From Gamsiella multidivaricata (lineage: Eukaryota > Mortierellomycota > Mortierellomycetes > Mortierellales > Mortierellaceae): a DNA stretch of 64,000 nt. The position numbers were made by a program, and so were the translations under genes. Positions 1 through 11,548 of this stretch are shown here, one piece after another. Position 1 is the stretch's first letter. Every line of letters starts with the position of its first letter. The DNA lies in contig NW_026251710.1 of the NCBI RefSeq assembly GCF_025024155.1, forward strand, positions 868,001-932,000, given 5' to 3'. The notes under the pieces were generated by a model. That model saw only the letters and a program-made list of their open reading frames with translations, ran no database searches and had not been told where the DNA came from.

Positions 1-994
1 TGAGCCTCCTTCGGCATCCAGCACCGCAGTTATTCTTTTACTCATGGAAGTTGCGAGATTCGCGATGGTTTCTGGGTGTATTTTTTCTCCATTCCTCATG
101 ACGGGCGGCTATAATCTCTTCTTTGTTAGTTGGTCTTCTAGAACGACGGTTGAGACGATTCTTGAGAATTGACCAGATGTGCTCGATGGGGTCGAGATCA
201 GGAGAATCAACTGGCCACCTCATCTTCTGAACGCCGTTCCTCAATTGTTCGCGTGCTTACTTGCATGAACTGGCGCGTTATCTTCCATGAAAAGGACGTT
301 CTTCACTTGCGGTATGAACCTCTTCAATTCCTTCTCATACACCGTGTTGATGAACCTCGGCCCTTTATTGTTGTCGCCGTCGATAATGACAAGATTTGAT
401 TTTTTCCCTCCCGCGATTGCTCCCCATACCATAATTTTTCGTTCCTCCACTTTGAGGACGAGGTTAGATGTTCTCTGGATGATGCTTCTCTTCTTTAGTA
501 CGCCAGATGCGGATCGTCCTGAAGTCTTTGTCTATTTCGAAGCAAGACTCGTCAGACCAAATGACTCTTTCCCAGTCAATTCACGTCCACTTTTCTTTGT
601 CTCGCGCAAATGCTAATCGGGCTTCAACATACCTTGGCTCTAAACGAGGTTTCTTGACGGCAACGCGACAAAAGATTCCACTGTTATGAAGAACTCTGCG
701 TATTGTGTTTTTGGAAACAGGCTTGGGCGACTCTGCAACAATCTCTTGAAGAGTCATACGGTTATCGCTCTTGACCTTGTTGACAAGCTGCTCGACGTCC
801 AATTTTCCAAGAATTGGTGGTCTTCCCGATTGCTTCTTGGGAACAACGGTGCCATCTTTATCCCACTTTTTTACGATCGAAAGGACTGTCTTGATGCTGA
901 GATTGTGTTTTTTGGCAATGTTGGATGGGGTCATACCAGCCTCGTGAGCTTCAATGATACGACCCTTGAGTTCGACAGAATGGTGTTTGGGCAT
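1..994 (-). pseudogene. Tc1-type transposase pseudogene
   Basis: The reading frame opens at ATG 994 with a helix-turn-helix DNA-binding region (MPKHHSVELKGRIIEAHEAG onward) and a linker with SGRPPIL. It meets an in-frame TGA at 581-583. The same frame continues with the first catalytic Asp (VIWSDESCF). The frame then shifts; the second Asp lies in FMEDNAPVH (near 281). It shifts back near 244 for the third acidic residue in SPDLDPIEHIW (near 183). A further shift near base 80 separates the C-terminal stretch that ends in LDAEGGS at the window edge. At least one stop and three indels make it a dead copy. The order HTH then D, D, E is diagnostic of Tc1 transposases. Confidence 0.92.
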
Positions 995-1130
995 GGTGGT
1001 GGAGTGCTGGAGTGATGGAGTGAAAGAGAGATAGTGACGAAGAGGTTTTACAATGACTTATTGAATTAGTCTATGAGCTCATTTCAGTCGTATTCTAATC
1101 CTTAGTCTCATAATTTTTGGGAGGGCACTG
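1..1130 (-). mobile_element. Tc1/mariner-family DNA transposon, decayed, one end inside the window
   Basis: One terminal repeat and most of a Tc1-type transposase gene are present. The right end at 1104-1130 reads, on the minus strand, CAGTGCCCTCCC followed by AAAAATTATGAGAC, the classic Tc1/mariner terminus. It abuts a TA dinucleotide at 1131-1132, as expected of a TA target-site duplication. The other end lies to the left of base 1. The transposase starts 110 bp inside this terminus. It is interrupted by a stop and frameshifts, so this copy cannot move by itself. Family assignment is firm; the subfamily is not determined. Confidence 0.93.
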
Positions 1131-1132
1131 TA
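1104..1132. repeat. Terminal inverted repeat end plus TA target site of the Tc1 element
   Basis: On the minus strand the element begins CAGTGCCCTCCC at 1130, preceded by TA at 1131-1132. The partner repeat is outside the window, so its inverted mate cannot be compared here. Confidence 0.85.
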
Positions 1133-1907
1133 GTCTAACCCTGTTATAGTCATCAGAGTCGTTTCAAACTAAATACAAATAATAAATTATTGGTCGTCAT
1201 CTCTGCTATTATTCACCTACACGCTACTGAGAGACTTCGCCTGGAGTAAGACGTTTTTTTTTCAGCTCTCGACTTTACAGGGCCCCCAAAGACTCAGGTT
1301 AGATATTCGAGGAAAGAGAACTGAAGAATGTCGCGTGCAAGACCTATTTTAGCACCTACATGTTCACGGAGTCGTTTACAGCAGCACTTGATCCAGAGCC
1401 GATAGGAGGGGTCGAACTTTCCCCATTGTGGTCGCTCGACCTTCAGTTGTCTGCAGCACAGTTATGTAGTCATTTTATGGATGGGATAGAACGCACGGGG
1501 CATATTCTTAGAGCAAGTTAAGGATGATCCAAGAGATCATGAACGACGAAGTATGATCCCTCTGGATGATCTGCTTCTGTAGTATACGTGCAACGAGCGG
1601 ATACTTGATAAACTACGGGGGGGGGGGGGGCTATGGGAAGATAGGATTAGGATTTTTTGTGGATCGTCGCTGGAAGCAGATACTTTCCAGAATATCGAGG
1701 ATGTTTCTTATGCACACAAAACCCCCCTCCTCAAGGAGCTACACTTCTCCTGCCCTCTCATATCATGTAAATACATGGCACATTAACGGCTTTTCAAGGC
1801 CCCATTCTATGGTTTCCAAGGTTTTATTCAGCCCTGGGAAGTAAAGTACGCTGCTGCGAAACAGAAACTGTATATATAGAGCATCCCAGACAGATGTATG
1901 TACCATG
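1133..1907. other. Intergenic, no gene seen
   Basis: I find no convincing coding frame. The only notable feature is an uninterrupted run of 14 G at 1617-1630. The region lies downstream of EMC4 and between it and the Tc1 element. Confidence 0.6.
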
Positions 1908-2759
1908 CTACGATGCCGTGTATTCTACTGGGATCTTGGGGTCCAAGAACGCCAGCCAGTCCGAGTGCGATGTCGGCAAGAGTCCCATCGAGTTTAACTT
2001 CCACATGCCCAACAAAATGGTCAGGATCTGCATCGCTACAAATGCCAGTTTCGGGAGCGCTAATTTGCTTTCCATGAACGACACCTTGACCGGTGACACC
2101 GTCTCGTATCTCTCGAGCACTATCAGATAAAAAATATAAAAAAAAAAAAAAAAAAAAAAAAAATCAGCAAGTCTTTAGCTATCAGCGAGCCGGAAACGCT
2201 CCTTTGGTCGTAGTAAAGTAGTGTCCTTTACCCTGAGACATATTCACGAGGGCTCGGATGGGCGAGAACATGAGCATGGCCGTGATGGCCACGGAAAAGA
2301 TCTGAACGCTGTTGCCACTCATCCATAGCATGAACGCCTGCATGGGGAGCTGCTTTCCTGGCGCGAGGGCTACATCCCACGCTTTCTAATAAATTACAAA
2401 GAAAAAAAAAGAAAAAAAGAAGGCAGCCTCAGTGGATGAACAAGTTCATTTTTGGGTGCCTCGCCAATGCTGCTGACATACCTTAACTTTCAGCATTTCA
2501 TTGTCAACTTGTCTGCCCTTGGACTCGTCCTGTTAACGCGACATGAAGATTAGTCAATATGCACCAGCATAGGAAAAGGGTAACAAGTGCCGTTCTTGGG
2601 CCTTACATGTCCTCTCGTAGCGATGTGCTTGTTTCCAACGTAACCCGGAGGGTCCACAGCAACACGCCTAAGATAGTCGTCGCGAAGCAAGTGAAAAAAA
2701 AAAAAAGAAAAAAAAATGAGTAGGGTAAATAATTGATATTCTCTTTACTGGCGGCTCAT
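1908..2759 (-). CDS. EMC4: ER membrane protein complex subunit 4 (EMC4)
   Basis: Minus-strand exons are 2749-2759, 2607-2667, 2482-2529, 2232-2385 and 1908-2119, giving 161 residues, about the size of known EMC4. EMC is the ER insertase for tail-anchored and multi-pass membrane proteins, and EMC4 is one of its membrane subunits. Recognisable features are the conserved KAWDVALAPGKQLPMQAFM block, a first hydrophobic segment (SGNSVQIFSVAITAMLMF), a second one (LAFVAMQILTILLGMWKL) and the family hallmark MGLLPTSHSDWLAF near the C-terminus. The first coding exon is only 11 nt (ATGAGCCGCCA); all exon phases join without a break. A long T-run (sense strand) lies just before the last acceptor. A 9-codon upstream frame (2787-2813) precedes the start. 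Confidence 0.93.
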
Positions 2760-2786
2760 TTGTTCAAAAGCCGCCCAACTCGTTAC

Positions 2787-2813
2787 TCAGTCTGTTGGCG
2801 ATGCGTCAGTCAT
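2787..2813 (-). promoter_or_regulatory. Short upstream ORF before EMC4
   Basis: ATG at 2813 opens an 8-residue frame ending in TGA at 2787-2789, 28 bases before the EMC4 start codon. Whether the mRNA start lies upstream of it is unknown, so a translational role is only inferred. Confidence 0.3.
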
Positions 2814-3134
2814 TTACTTTGTGGAATCAGGAGTTTGAAGATTGAATCGCCAGTGTCTTGTTGAATCCATTGAATGCTTTCTTGTTTTGTGTAATTGAAT
2901 AAACTCCCATGATGCACGATGCAAGATTGTCTGGACTTCCGTGTGCCGTCTGCGGCACGTGCACGGCTAATGCGTCGCGTCCGAGGCACGTCAATGTCGC
3001 GTACATTATTTTTTTTACACACAAAGATGACCAAGGTACCAGCTACAATCGAACAGTTTTGCTATTTCTTTACCATACTAAGTGTTTATTCGCTAATCCA
3101 AAACTCTCTCTCTCTCTACTTTTGCTTCTTGCCT

Positions 3135-5249
3135 CTAATTACGTCCGAAAATACGGGTCAAGACCGTGAGATAATGCTTGTTGATCACGCTGGGCTCGTT
3201 CTGGTACAGAGTCATCATCACGCCCATGGATGCACTGAAGAGTGCAATGTCCGCATGGGGGATATTCCTGACCAGTCCGCGCTTCAACATCAACTTCCAG
3301 GCTGTCTCGAGTGCGCGGGGCAAGCAGTACAACGCCAGCTCCATCTGGCGACCTGGTGCCTCAATCAGCACGGCAAATCCAGCCACTACTCCGTTCAGCA
3401 GATAACTGTGGGGATCATCAGGGTCGTTCGAATAAAAGATAAGGCAGGGTTAGCTCAATCAAGTCGAAGGGATCAAATGGACACCTTGTGGGGGGTTACT
3501 AGCAGCAAATATCAAACAAAAGACGTACTTAAGGTTGGTCTCGCGTCCGAGAATTCGCCTGGAGATACATGGGACATAGAACGCTGCGAGGACATAGAGG
3601 GTCAAGAAAAGACAGGACCTCAACGTTGACTTGATATAACGCTTCAAGGATCCTGATGGGTTGGTAGTGATCTTCTTGTGCTGGAACACGATTGTAACGA
3701 TCTGAAGGGAAGAGTGGGAAACGGTAAGTAACATTCCTATTATAAGCACCGCGCATCTTCTGCTAGTAATAATAGGTTTGGCAACTTACAGCGTTGAGGG
3801 TTCCGTACATCTTGAGAGCGCGTCCAAACTCCCCTGTGATGGTGTCTATAGCATGTCGGTTGCAGCCATACAGAGGATGAAGCAGTGCACAGCATTGGTA
3901 ATCGTGATGGATATGTTGCGGGAACAGTGTCGCAATGTTGGGCGAAACATTCTGGGCAATGAAATCGTGTGACGACACTCCCTCTGGAATCCCAATGTGC
4001 TCGAATCCGGGTGGTCCTTCCTTCAACAATTCGAACTGCGACTGGAAGGTCTCGACCAGTGGCGGGAACATGGGTCCGAACTTTTGTGGGAGTCCGGAGT
4101 GTTGCATGATAAAGTTGTAGTATGACTTTGGCATCGCATCGGGCTCGATCACACACGAGTACAAATTGACGGCAGCGGTGAGCGACATGAGTGCGGTTGC
4201 TGCAGATCCTGAGAATACACTAGCCAAAATATCGTCCCATCCTGGTTTGGTTACAAGCGCTTTCTTGTCCACTCCTGACGTCACCAGTGCCTCCCGAAGG
4301 GCCTGGTTTCCTATAGCCCTCTTGGCAAGACGATGCTCTGCCCATTTCTTCATAGCGTAGCTGGAACCGAACTGAATGGACCGTGTAAAAAGATAGAGTG
4401 TCAAGGCGGTCCTGCGACTCTTGTTCTTGTCCAGGAACAACGTCAATCCTGCAACAGATCCGGCCACAAAGGCATTCAGTCGATCGCCAGTGTGGTCAGG
4501 TCGGTAGTAGCGCAATGTGCACAGCACCAACTTGTATGCCGACAAGAACGAAGACAAAAAGAAGGCGAATCCCACTGTGTCGCTTCCTCCGCTCTTTTTC
4601 AGAATACTCGGACTATTAGTGCATAGTAAGGTTGTGTATGCATGTAAACATGTCAGTTAAATGGCTCTGTGTTCTGCCCCAATATCTGCTCTGTTGGGAT
4701 TTTCGTTTCACGGCTTACTTTTTAAGGATTTTGCCTTTCAAGAGGGCGGGCAAAATGGCAATGACATATTTGACAAGATATGCGACGACCCAAGTCTTGA
4801 GAAACCCCCGGGTGACGTTCTGGGCACAGGTCTTGCCTTCGTGTTTGCATCTGTTCACTTGCTTCTTATTCTGTGTGATTTCGAGGTTGAGTCGCTGCAG
4901 GTTATGGCTAGGACGAAAGGAGAAAAAGATAGGCATCCGAGGTGGATATCGACAATAGTGACACAAGGTTAAGGCCACGACAATAGCAAGAATGTCAGGG
5001 CAGACGTCTCCTTCCTACTGTGCACGCTCACAGAACAGTTGAAGAGCTAATTCGACGCCATCAACTGACTGGCTCCCACAGCTGTCTAGCAAACAATAGC
5101 ATTAAGGTACGGTACCTGCTTAGTCGCTGCAGTCGTTGCTGGAAATTGTTGAACCCGGCAACAATCTTCTCTGTCTCCTTGTCCGTCAGGAACTTGGATG
5201 TCAAGGCGGCAATGGCCTCAAGGAAGTTTTCGCCCCAGGCGTTGTCCAT
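3135..5249 (-). CDS. TMEM135-like multi-pass membrane protein
   Basis: Minus-strand exons are 5116-5249, 4719-4907, 3790-4612, 3529-3701 and 3135-3405, giving 529 residues. The start MDNAWGENFLEA sits on exon 1. Hydrophobic helices occur around the VGFAFFLSSFLSAYKLVL segment, NAFVAGSVAGLTLFL, LASVFSGSAATALMSL, and in exon 4 (LRSCLFLTLYVLAAFYVP) and exon 5. The Cys-His block CCALLHPLYGCNRHAID and the C-terminal LALYCLPRALETAWKLM are typical of the TMEM135/peroxisomal-membrane-like family found in fungi and animals. Animal TMEM135 is linked to mitochondria and peroxisomes, so an organelle-membrane role here is inference. The splice phases are all consistent. The family call is good; the function is not known from sequence. 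Confidence 0.82.
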
Positions 5250-6368
5250 GGTTGGGTCGATGGAGAGAGGGTGCGAACGATGATGGAGAATGGGGATGGG
5301 GCGACAAAAGGAGACAAGGAGTCTGGAGGAGCACGGACTGCTTTTGGGGTGCAATTGAGTTCGCAATGGTCGTGCTCCTTTGATTTCCATTGGTGGAAAA
5401 AAAGGTTGGCTGGGACAGGCCAGGGATTTCTTTATTGGAAATTGCACATTGCTATTTGCGCTTGTCGACCGGTATGTCATTATAGTCCATTGTTGCGGCA
5501 CTTGTACCGACGTACTCTCCATCTTTACACGTCAGGTAGCTTTCAACACGCGTCTACCGCTGCTTGTACCACAGCCGATACATTCTGTCTGTCTGTCTGT
5601 CCATCGGCGCACTTGCTCCTATCGTTTCACATGTCATTTTCTACGCGCTTATTAAAGGTTATTGTTGTTCTATTCTTCTCTGTCATCTGTTGTAGCCTTC
5701 CTTCATTGCGAACCCCCTACTCTCCTGAGACTTCTTGGGTTCTTCCTCTGTCTTGTTTTCAGTCTTTACTTTACTCTATCTTTTCCCTTTTTCGGCCCAA
5801 TGTTACTCCTGATTCGCTTCTCCCTAGGCCTTCCTTTACCGTTGGTCTTAATGGGATCCTGCAGATCGTAAATACCACCGTTATCTACAATTTCACGTCG
5901 AGCATATTGATCACTCTCGTAGCCAGCTCTGGATCAAAGACTGTCCTTTTTACCATCTTCTTTATCTTTCCAGCGAGTTCGCTGTACAGCTTCTTTTGGG
6001 ACAGGATCTTTAGGCTTAATCTCACCGTTCTCGCTGAAATGAAGAAGTTGTCAATGGTTTCCCATGTAACCTAGTGGACGCATCCTTTCAGCAATCCTGA
6101 TGTCGGAGTAAGGGCTGACGAAACAGTTTAAACCCCCTAGAGTTTTACTTCATGGGAAAGAGACGCTGTTCTGCATGCTGGCTGAGCAGGCAGGCGAGAT
6201 CTGAACCGCCAGTCGAGTTTTGCTGTCATAGCATTTTTAATATAAGAGACAGATTAGTGAAGACAGGTACCTTTGCAGTTATTCGACAATACGGGTACTG
6301 TTTGCTTCGACCGATACCTCTAGCTCTAGACGTTTATTTGAAAAAAAACATATTCTCGTAGCGTCGGT
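5250..6368. other. Intergenic with a possible decayed coding remnant
   Basis: This is the region between the ARMT1 3' end and the TMEM135-like start. It includes a (TGTC)n microsatellite near 5582-5600. On the minus strand, short blocked frames at 5934-6050 and 5766-5858 have protein-like composition (see findings). No intact gene is seen. Confidence 0.5.
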
Positions 6369-8140
6369 CTAGGGGCTGAAGGAAATCACGGCATACTCCC
6401 CGCTCACCATCCAATCCTTGGCCTCCTTATCCATCCTCTCCTTCACGCCAGGCTCCAAGCCCACAACGACATCCGCCTTATTCGTCCTGAATGACACCAG
6501 ACTGGGTACACGCTCCTTGTTGTCGTCACTGTTGCTCAACGGTCCGATTGCTTCCGTGAATGGGGTTGTGGTCGGCCAATGGCAGTCATAGACCAACTTA
6601 CGGTAATTCAGGTCTCCTTTAAAAATCCACAGGCTCGACTTCTGCATATCCTTGAAAAGATCCTGGGCTGATGGCAATGTGGGGAGGTGGTAGAAAGCAT
6701 AGCAGGACGTCCAAAAGTCGTGAGTAGTGACCTTCCAGATCCCTTGATCCACATACGCATGCCACTTCTGACCCAGATCCCTGAGTGCCTTCTGTTCTGC
6801 TGGATCGGAAGGAGTGAAGAATGGGGTCGAGTCGGAGGTATCGCCGGCTTTGTAGAGCTGATTGAGCGTCCATTGGAAATCAAATGGTATGACATCTGAG
6901 ACGAACCAGGGGATGTTCTTGGCGTGGAAGACGATCTCGGAGGCGAAGCCCGCACGGATCAGGTAGTCTGCAAACACAAGATCGGCATATAACTCGAATC
7001 CTATATCACAAATTTTTACATGAACTGTTAGCTATTGACCAAATAATACCGCAGGAAAGCTTTGTGTGCTCATTCGTTACCTGCATTGTCCAGAATAAAA
7101 TCCACACGTCCGTTGCGCATGTCCTTGACTTTTTCCCATAGCAAGGTCGTATCGTTCTTAAGGATTTTATCTGCGTGCTTCTCCAATTCTGAAGCCTCCT
7201 TCTCGTCCTTCTGCCGCCGCTGTTGCTGTTCTTCAACATGTTCCTGAGCCTGCTTATCAAGATTGGCACTCGATGAATTGTTCGACGATGACGACGACGA
7301 CGAAGTCATCAGCATCCTACGCTGCAGTTCCTCGACCTTGGCCAGATCCGGGTTATCCAACAACGACAGATCCGTAGCGTTCCCCCACAAACAGATCTGG
7401 GTCATTTCAAAAAAAGCCTCCTTGGTACCCTCGGATTCCGGACCCTGACTCACCAACACATCCAGTGCTGACATCGATTTAACTTTTCGATCCGCGTCCT
7501 TGTTAGTTGAGTCGTCGTCGTTGTCGTGGTTGTTACTGTCTGTCGGGGACATGAGTCGCATGGCGACGGCAACGATGGCCTTTTGGGAGGACTTGAAGAC
7601 GTTTTGTTTCTGCTCAAAGAACGGATCATAGTCGCGCCAATACTGGGTGAGTGCAAAGGCCTCTTTGACCCGGCGGTAGAGGTAGCATTCTGCAAAAAGC
7701 CATGAGGCTTTGTACCAAGACGAGGTCGCATAGTAGTCTGCCAGGGTCTGGTTCCACTCTGTGACATCCGGAAGCGCGTCTTTCAACGGTCTAATTATCC
7801 AAATCGCAAAGTCAGACGTTAAGAATCTGTAGCACTGACTATGGATCGGCCAAAGGGTCAATAGCCTGCAGTTCCTGCCTTACCTGAAGGGCTTGTCTCG
7901 TTGCAGCTCATATCGCAATCCTCCAATGGCTTCAATGATGCTCTTGGCCTCTTGCGCCTTTTCCGTCCCCAATGGGTCAGTGTCGGGCAGGCTGTGATAA
8001 GTCCGATAGACGTCATCGACGATCTTGGAGACAATGACGGGAAGGCGGCTCTGGAGTGTTGTGTATCCGAACGAGTTGGGTTCGCTGCCAGTGAGGGCCT
8101 TCCTTGGAGGGTTGGAGGGACTGTAGGGGGTTGCTGCCAT
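6369..8140 (-). CDS. ARMT1: DUF89/ARMT1-family metal-dependent phosphatase
   Basis: Minus-strand exons are 7884-8140, 7081-7790 and 6369-7000, giving 532 residues. DUF89 subfamily III proteins (human ARMT1, yeast YMR027W) are Mn/Ni/Co-dependent damage-control phosphatases acting on sugar phosphates. Human ARMT1 was also described as a PCNA carboxyl methyltransferase. Visible hallmarks are SFGYTTLQSRLPVIVSK at the N-terminus, WYKASWLFAECYLYRR, LWGNATDLSLL, the metal-site motif DNAGFELYADL (around residue 320, spanning the exon 2/3 junction) and IFKGDLNYRKL near residue 448. An acidic, Ser/Asn-rich insertion (NNHDNDDDSTNKD and an SSSSSSSNNSSS run) lies between the core blocks and is longer than in yeast. 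The family is certain; the substrate is not determined. Confidence 0.92.
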
Positions 8141-8421
8141 TTTCGGTCAGGTACTCAAGCAGTGTACAAAACTGTCGCGTGGAATGAAGGCTCGAATGAG
8201 GAATGACAATGGTGATCTCTGAACGATTCAGCCGGGGTTGACAGGAAAGAGGAATGAGTGCTGCGCAGAGTACCTTTATCTGTTATCTGCGGATAGCGGA
8301 GATAACGCACGAAGCAATGACGTGCAGCTGAAGCTGCATCTTTGTGATCTACTGTTTATATGCCGATTGGCAAGAATGCATATCTTATGGTGCTACCTCT
8401 GTGCTGACCCATTCCAAAGGA

Positions 8422-10187
8422 TCAATTGCTACCGGCGATCTCCTCAAACTCCTGCAGAACCTCCGCATATCGCTCCTCCAGGGCAGGGTCCGGGAACATG
8501 GACATCGCCTCCTTGATCAGGGCCACTGCTTGCTTGGAGTGCTCGGCCGCTGCCTTGTCGCCGACTGCAACGTTGACCAAGTTGAGGTGGCATTCTGCGC
8601 CCTGTGTTTGCCAATAGAATGTGCTTGCATTAGAAAACCTGTATCAAACACTATTGTACCAGGAATACCGATGTATGGTTGCTTACCAGTGTCAAGAGGT
8701 CGCTTGTGAGAGCATCCGATTTGCGTGCCATTTCAATTGCTTTCTTGATCGCCTCTACAGCTAGAATTTATCGCCATATATAATAAAAGAAAAAAAACGC
8801 GATCCGTCAGCTGGGAATGACAAGACGATACCTCCATGTTGTTGTCTTGCAATATCCTTAGTCCTTTGAGGTACCTTGTAATGACATCTGGCCGCGCTCT
8901 GTAGAGTATACAGGGAGAGCATACTCATCCTCTGGCTCCTCTTCGTCCTCATCGTCCTCTTCCTCCTCGTCCTCTTCCTCGTCTGCCTGGTCGGCCCACC
9001 ATCCAACAATCGAGTGCATACACGTTGCAATTCCTTGCCATGCCTCTACATTCTCTGGGGTATCTAATGATATTCATCCAAAATCAGAATTTCAGTCAGT
9101 CCCTGATCTCATGAACGAATTGTGTAAGGAAATACAACGAAGACATCGCTTCATTACCTTCAGTGACTTTACGATAGCTCTCTAATGCCCACATGTTCCA
9201 CTGCTTGCGTCGGTCATACTCTTCAAACCGATCCGCATGCAGGGCTACGTTCGCAGCCGCCGTGACCATTTCGTGCTCCTTGGCCCCGACCTTCTCGATC
9301 GACTTGGCGTTCAGTCTGACAACATGTTTTTCTTCGCCCTCCGGAATCAGTTTGAACCCTTTGTCGAGTAGATTTGTCGCCTGTGTGAGGGTTGTATGGA
9401 TCTGGTTTCCGAGTTTCTGAAATTGCTTCTTGGACGATGCTGCCTCCTGTTCTTCATAAAGCGTGTCGACCTATGCATTTCATTAAACAAAAATGATTGT
9501 TTGGTATCATTGACTCCAGTATACCTGGAACAGTTCTTGGTATTGAAGCACTGATTAATCCTTCCACATTATCTGTACCTTCTGCAGGTTCACTTTCCCG
9601 GCGACCAGATAATACTTCCAGAGCCACTCCTTATCCTTCTCCTGATCCATCAGATCCGCCGCCGCGCTGACGTACTCGAGCGCCAGGTCTATGAATCCAT
9701 TCACCTCCTCTGGTTCCGCACCAATCAACGAGAAATCATGCAGTGCTGATGCATAAATATAATTGAATTCGCTGGACGGGTAAACTTCCTCGCCACAGTT
9801 GCGAAGCATCCGGTCGCACTCATGGATCGTTCCGCGCAAATACTCCTGTGTGCCGGATTCGGCGAACTGCTTCTGGGCGGCTTCATAGGTCTGACGCAAT
9901 TCTGCGAGTTCGTCGCCAGCTTCGCCTTCTTTGAGCGCCAGGCTGGCAGTCTCGGCCGTTGATGATCCATCATCTGCTGGTTCTGAGGTCTGTGCGTCAG
10001 TCATAGTCTCGTCCTTGTCCTGGGCTTCTGAGCTAGATTTGCTGGAGCTGGCCTTGCTGTTACTGCTGTCATCCTTGTTACCCAAGGGGTTGAAACGAGC
10101 TGTGCTGCCAGGTTTAGCGGTCACTGAGGAGGGGGCGGGAATGCCTGCCGAGCGCCCTAGTCCGCGTGGTCGTTTGTCCTTTGCCAT
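8422..10187 (-). CDS. ETT1: ETT1/Nro1-like TPR-type protein (enhancer of translation termination)
   Basis: Minus-strand exons are 9579-10187, 9158-9470, 8875-9063, 8687-8760 and 8422-8601, giving 454 residues (yeast Ett1 is 412). The N-terminus MAKDKRPRGLGRSAG resembles the MAKRPLGLGK start of the family. The block YLRGTIHECDRMLRN matches the conserved IHECDRLLR segment. Helical repeat-like stretches follow, then an acidic tract (DEEEDEEEEDDEDEEEPEDE) and a C-terminal helical pair. In yeast Ett1 works in translation termination, and in fission yeast Nro1 controls the prolyl hydroxylase Ofd1 of the sterol/oxygen pathway. The first intron could be misread, because exon 1 runs 8 codons past the donor before a stop. 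Assignment rests on the N-terminal and HECD motifs plus architecture. Confidence 0.75.
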
Positions 10188-11548
10188 AGTGAATAAATTG
10201 AGTTGAGAGTGAGGGAGTGAGAGAGTGAGGGAACGGGCGAAGTGAGAACAGCGTTTTATACTATTGCTAAAAAAAAAAAAAAAAAAAATAGTGACCGTTA
10301 ATCTTAAACGCGTTCTCATGCCAATCGCGTTCGCGTAACTGCTCGTTCCTGTGCGCTCCTAGGCATTCCTAGGCGTTCCTGAGCGTTCCTGAATGTTCCT
10401 GAAAGTCTCTGCGCATCTTTTCACACATCCAGCACCAAGTCGACATCGTAATTCCCCAGCCTATTGGCTGTCGCGTGTACGCGTTATCGCTGCCACCAAT
10501 ACACTCACCTTTGACGAACTCTTCCCCTCTCCCCGACCGCTATAATGGATCTCACCTGAAAAAGGTCTCCAGCCGCGAACACCCTCTCAGTGCCATGGCC
10601 ATCTAGATCCTTGGGTTCTAACCCGAGTCGTATCCTCTCCGAGCCTTATCAAGCCTTTATTCGTACCAGCCATTTTTTTAATTTCTTTATCTCTTTTTTT
10701 TTTTTTTTTTTTTTTTTTTCAGTCCATGCCTACGCTGGAAAGCTCAAGCCAAGACATCAGGGACCCCATTCTGCATCCTATAATATAAGGGGCCTTATGA
10801 AACAATGACGATGATGGGAGCAGTGAACATCGTCGACGAGGACGCGCAGCATACCCTCATCCGGTCCCCCACTCCTACTGCCTGTTCTGGACCCAGTATT
10901 ACAAGATTTTACCTTTAATCTCCACGCACCACAAACTGCCACCCGAATCATCCTTCGCTCCATGAATCCAAATGGACGCCTCAAGCCGACAGGAGCTCCA
11001 CGTACGCGATCCTCAGCAGGCGGGCTCTGCGGCTGTAGCGCATGATGGAGGAGGGAGCGGCTCACCTTGATGATATGCGAAAGTGCTGGGCTTTTAGCAC
11101 ACCGTATCATAGAGTCTTTGGGGTTCATTCTCACCCAGGACCAATACTCGCATCAGCAGAAACTCAACCTGTCCTTGATTTAGCGTACGACACGCCATGG
11201 GAAATCGCGATGGACCATCCTAGCACCCTGTAATCCTATACAAATGGCCCGGTGCTGCTCATTGAGTAATGTGTCAGCAGCCGTCTACTTTGAGCTCCCC
11301 ATCCCTGATCTTCTGTATAATCGCGAGCCTCCCCCCCCTCTAGATTAGCTTAGACGTGCTTTGGAAAAAAAAATGCTTAGACATTGGGACCTGGGTCCAG
11401 CTCTTTCGGATCAGATAAAGCAAGTGTGCGTGGAACCCGTTTTTATTTTTATTATTTTTTCGCTATCACAATCCGAATAACCAAAGAATATTCACTATAG
11501 ACTAAAAACAAGGATGTGAATGACATATGATACGATATAATATGAAGA
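10188..11548. other. Intergenic region upstream of ETT1-like gene, no gene seen
   Basis: There is an A-run at 10269-10287 and a T-run at about 10688-10709. A cluster of short imperfect GCGTTCCT/GAGCGTTCCT repeats lies at about 10345-10400. Open frames at 10778-11134 (minus) and 10840-11230 (plus) show no family motif or splice-consistent continuation, so I leave them uncalled. Confidence 0.5.

Noticed and set aside
5582..5600. TGTC microsatellite as a possible CRISPR-like or regulatory array
   Set aside because: It is a plain 4-bp simple repeat; there are no spacers and this is a eukaryotic genome.
5136..6074. 312-codon open frame on the plus strand
   Set aside because: It overlaps the first exon of the TMEM135-like gene antisense and then runs through C/T-rich DNA. 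Its composition (Leu/Phe/Ser) is what pyrimidine-rich sequence gives, and it has no motif.
9551..9578. A 28-nt intron in the ETT1-like gene (GTACAG to ATCAG)
   Set aside because: It is too short for splicing. Using the same donor with the acceptor at 9471 gives a normal intron and a conserved continuation.
10843..10930. Aromatic-rich plus-strand peptide (HPVPHSYCLFWTQYYK) loosely like an eIF4E segment
   Set aside because: Only a short stretch resembles the family. No neighbouring exon supplies the cap-binding tryptophans, and the frame stops soon after.
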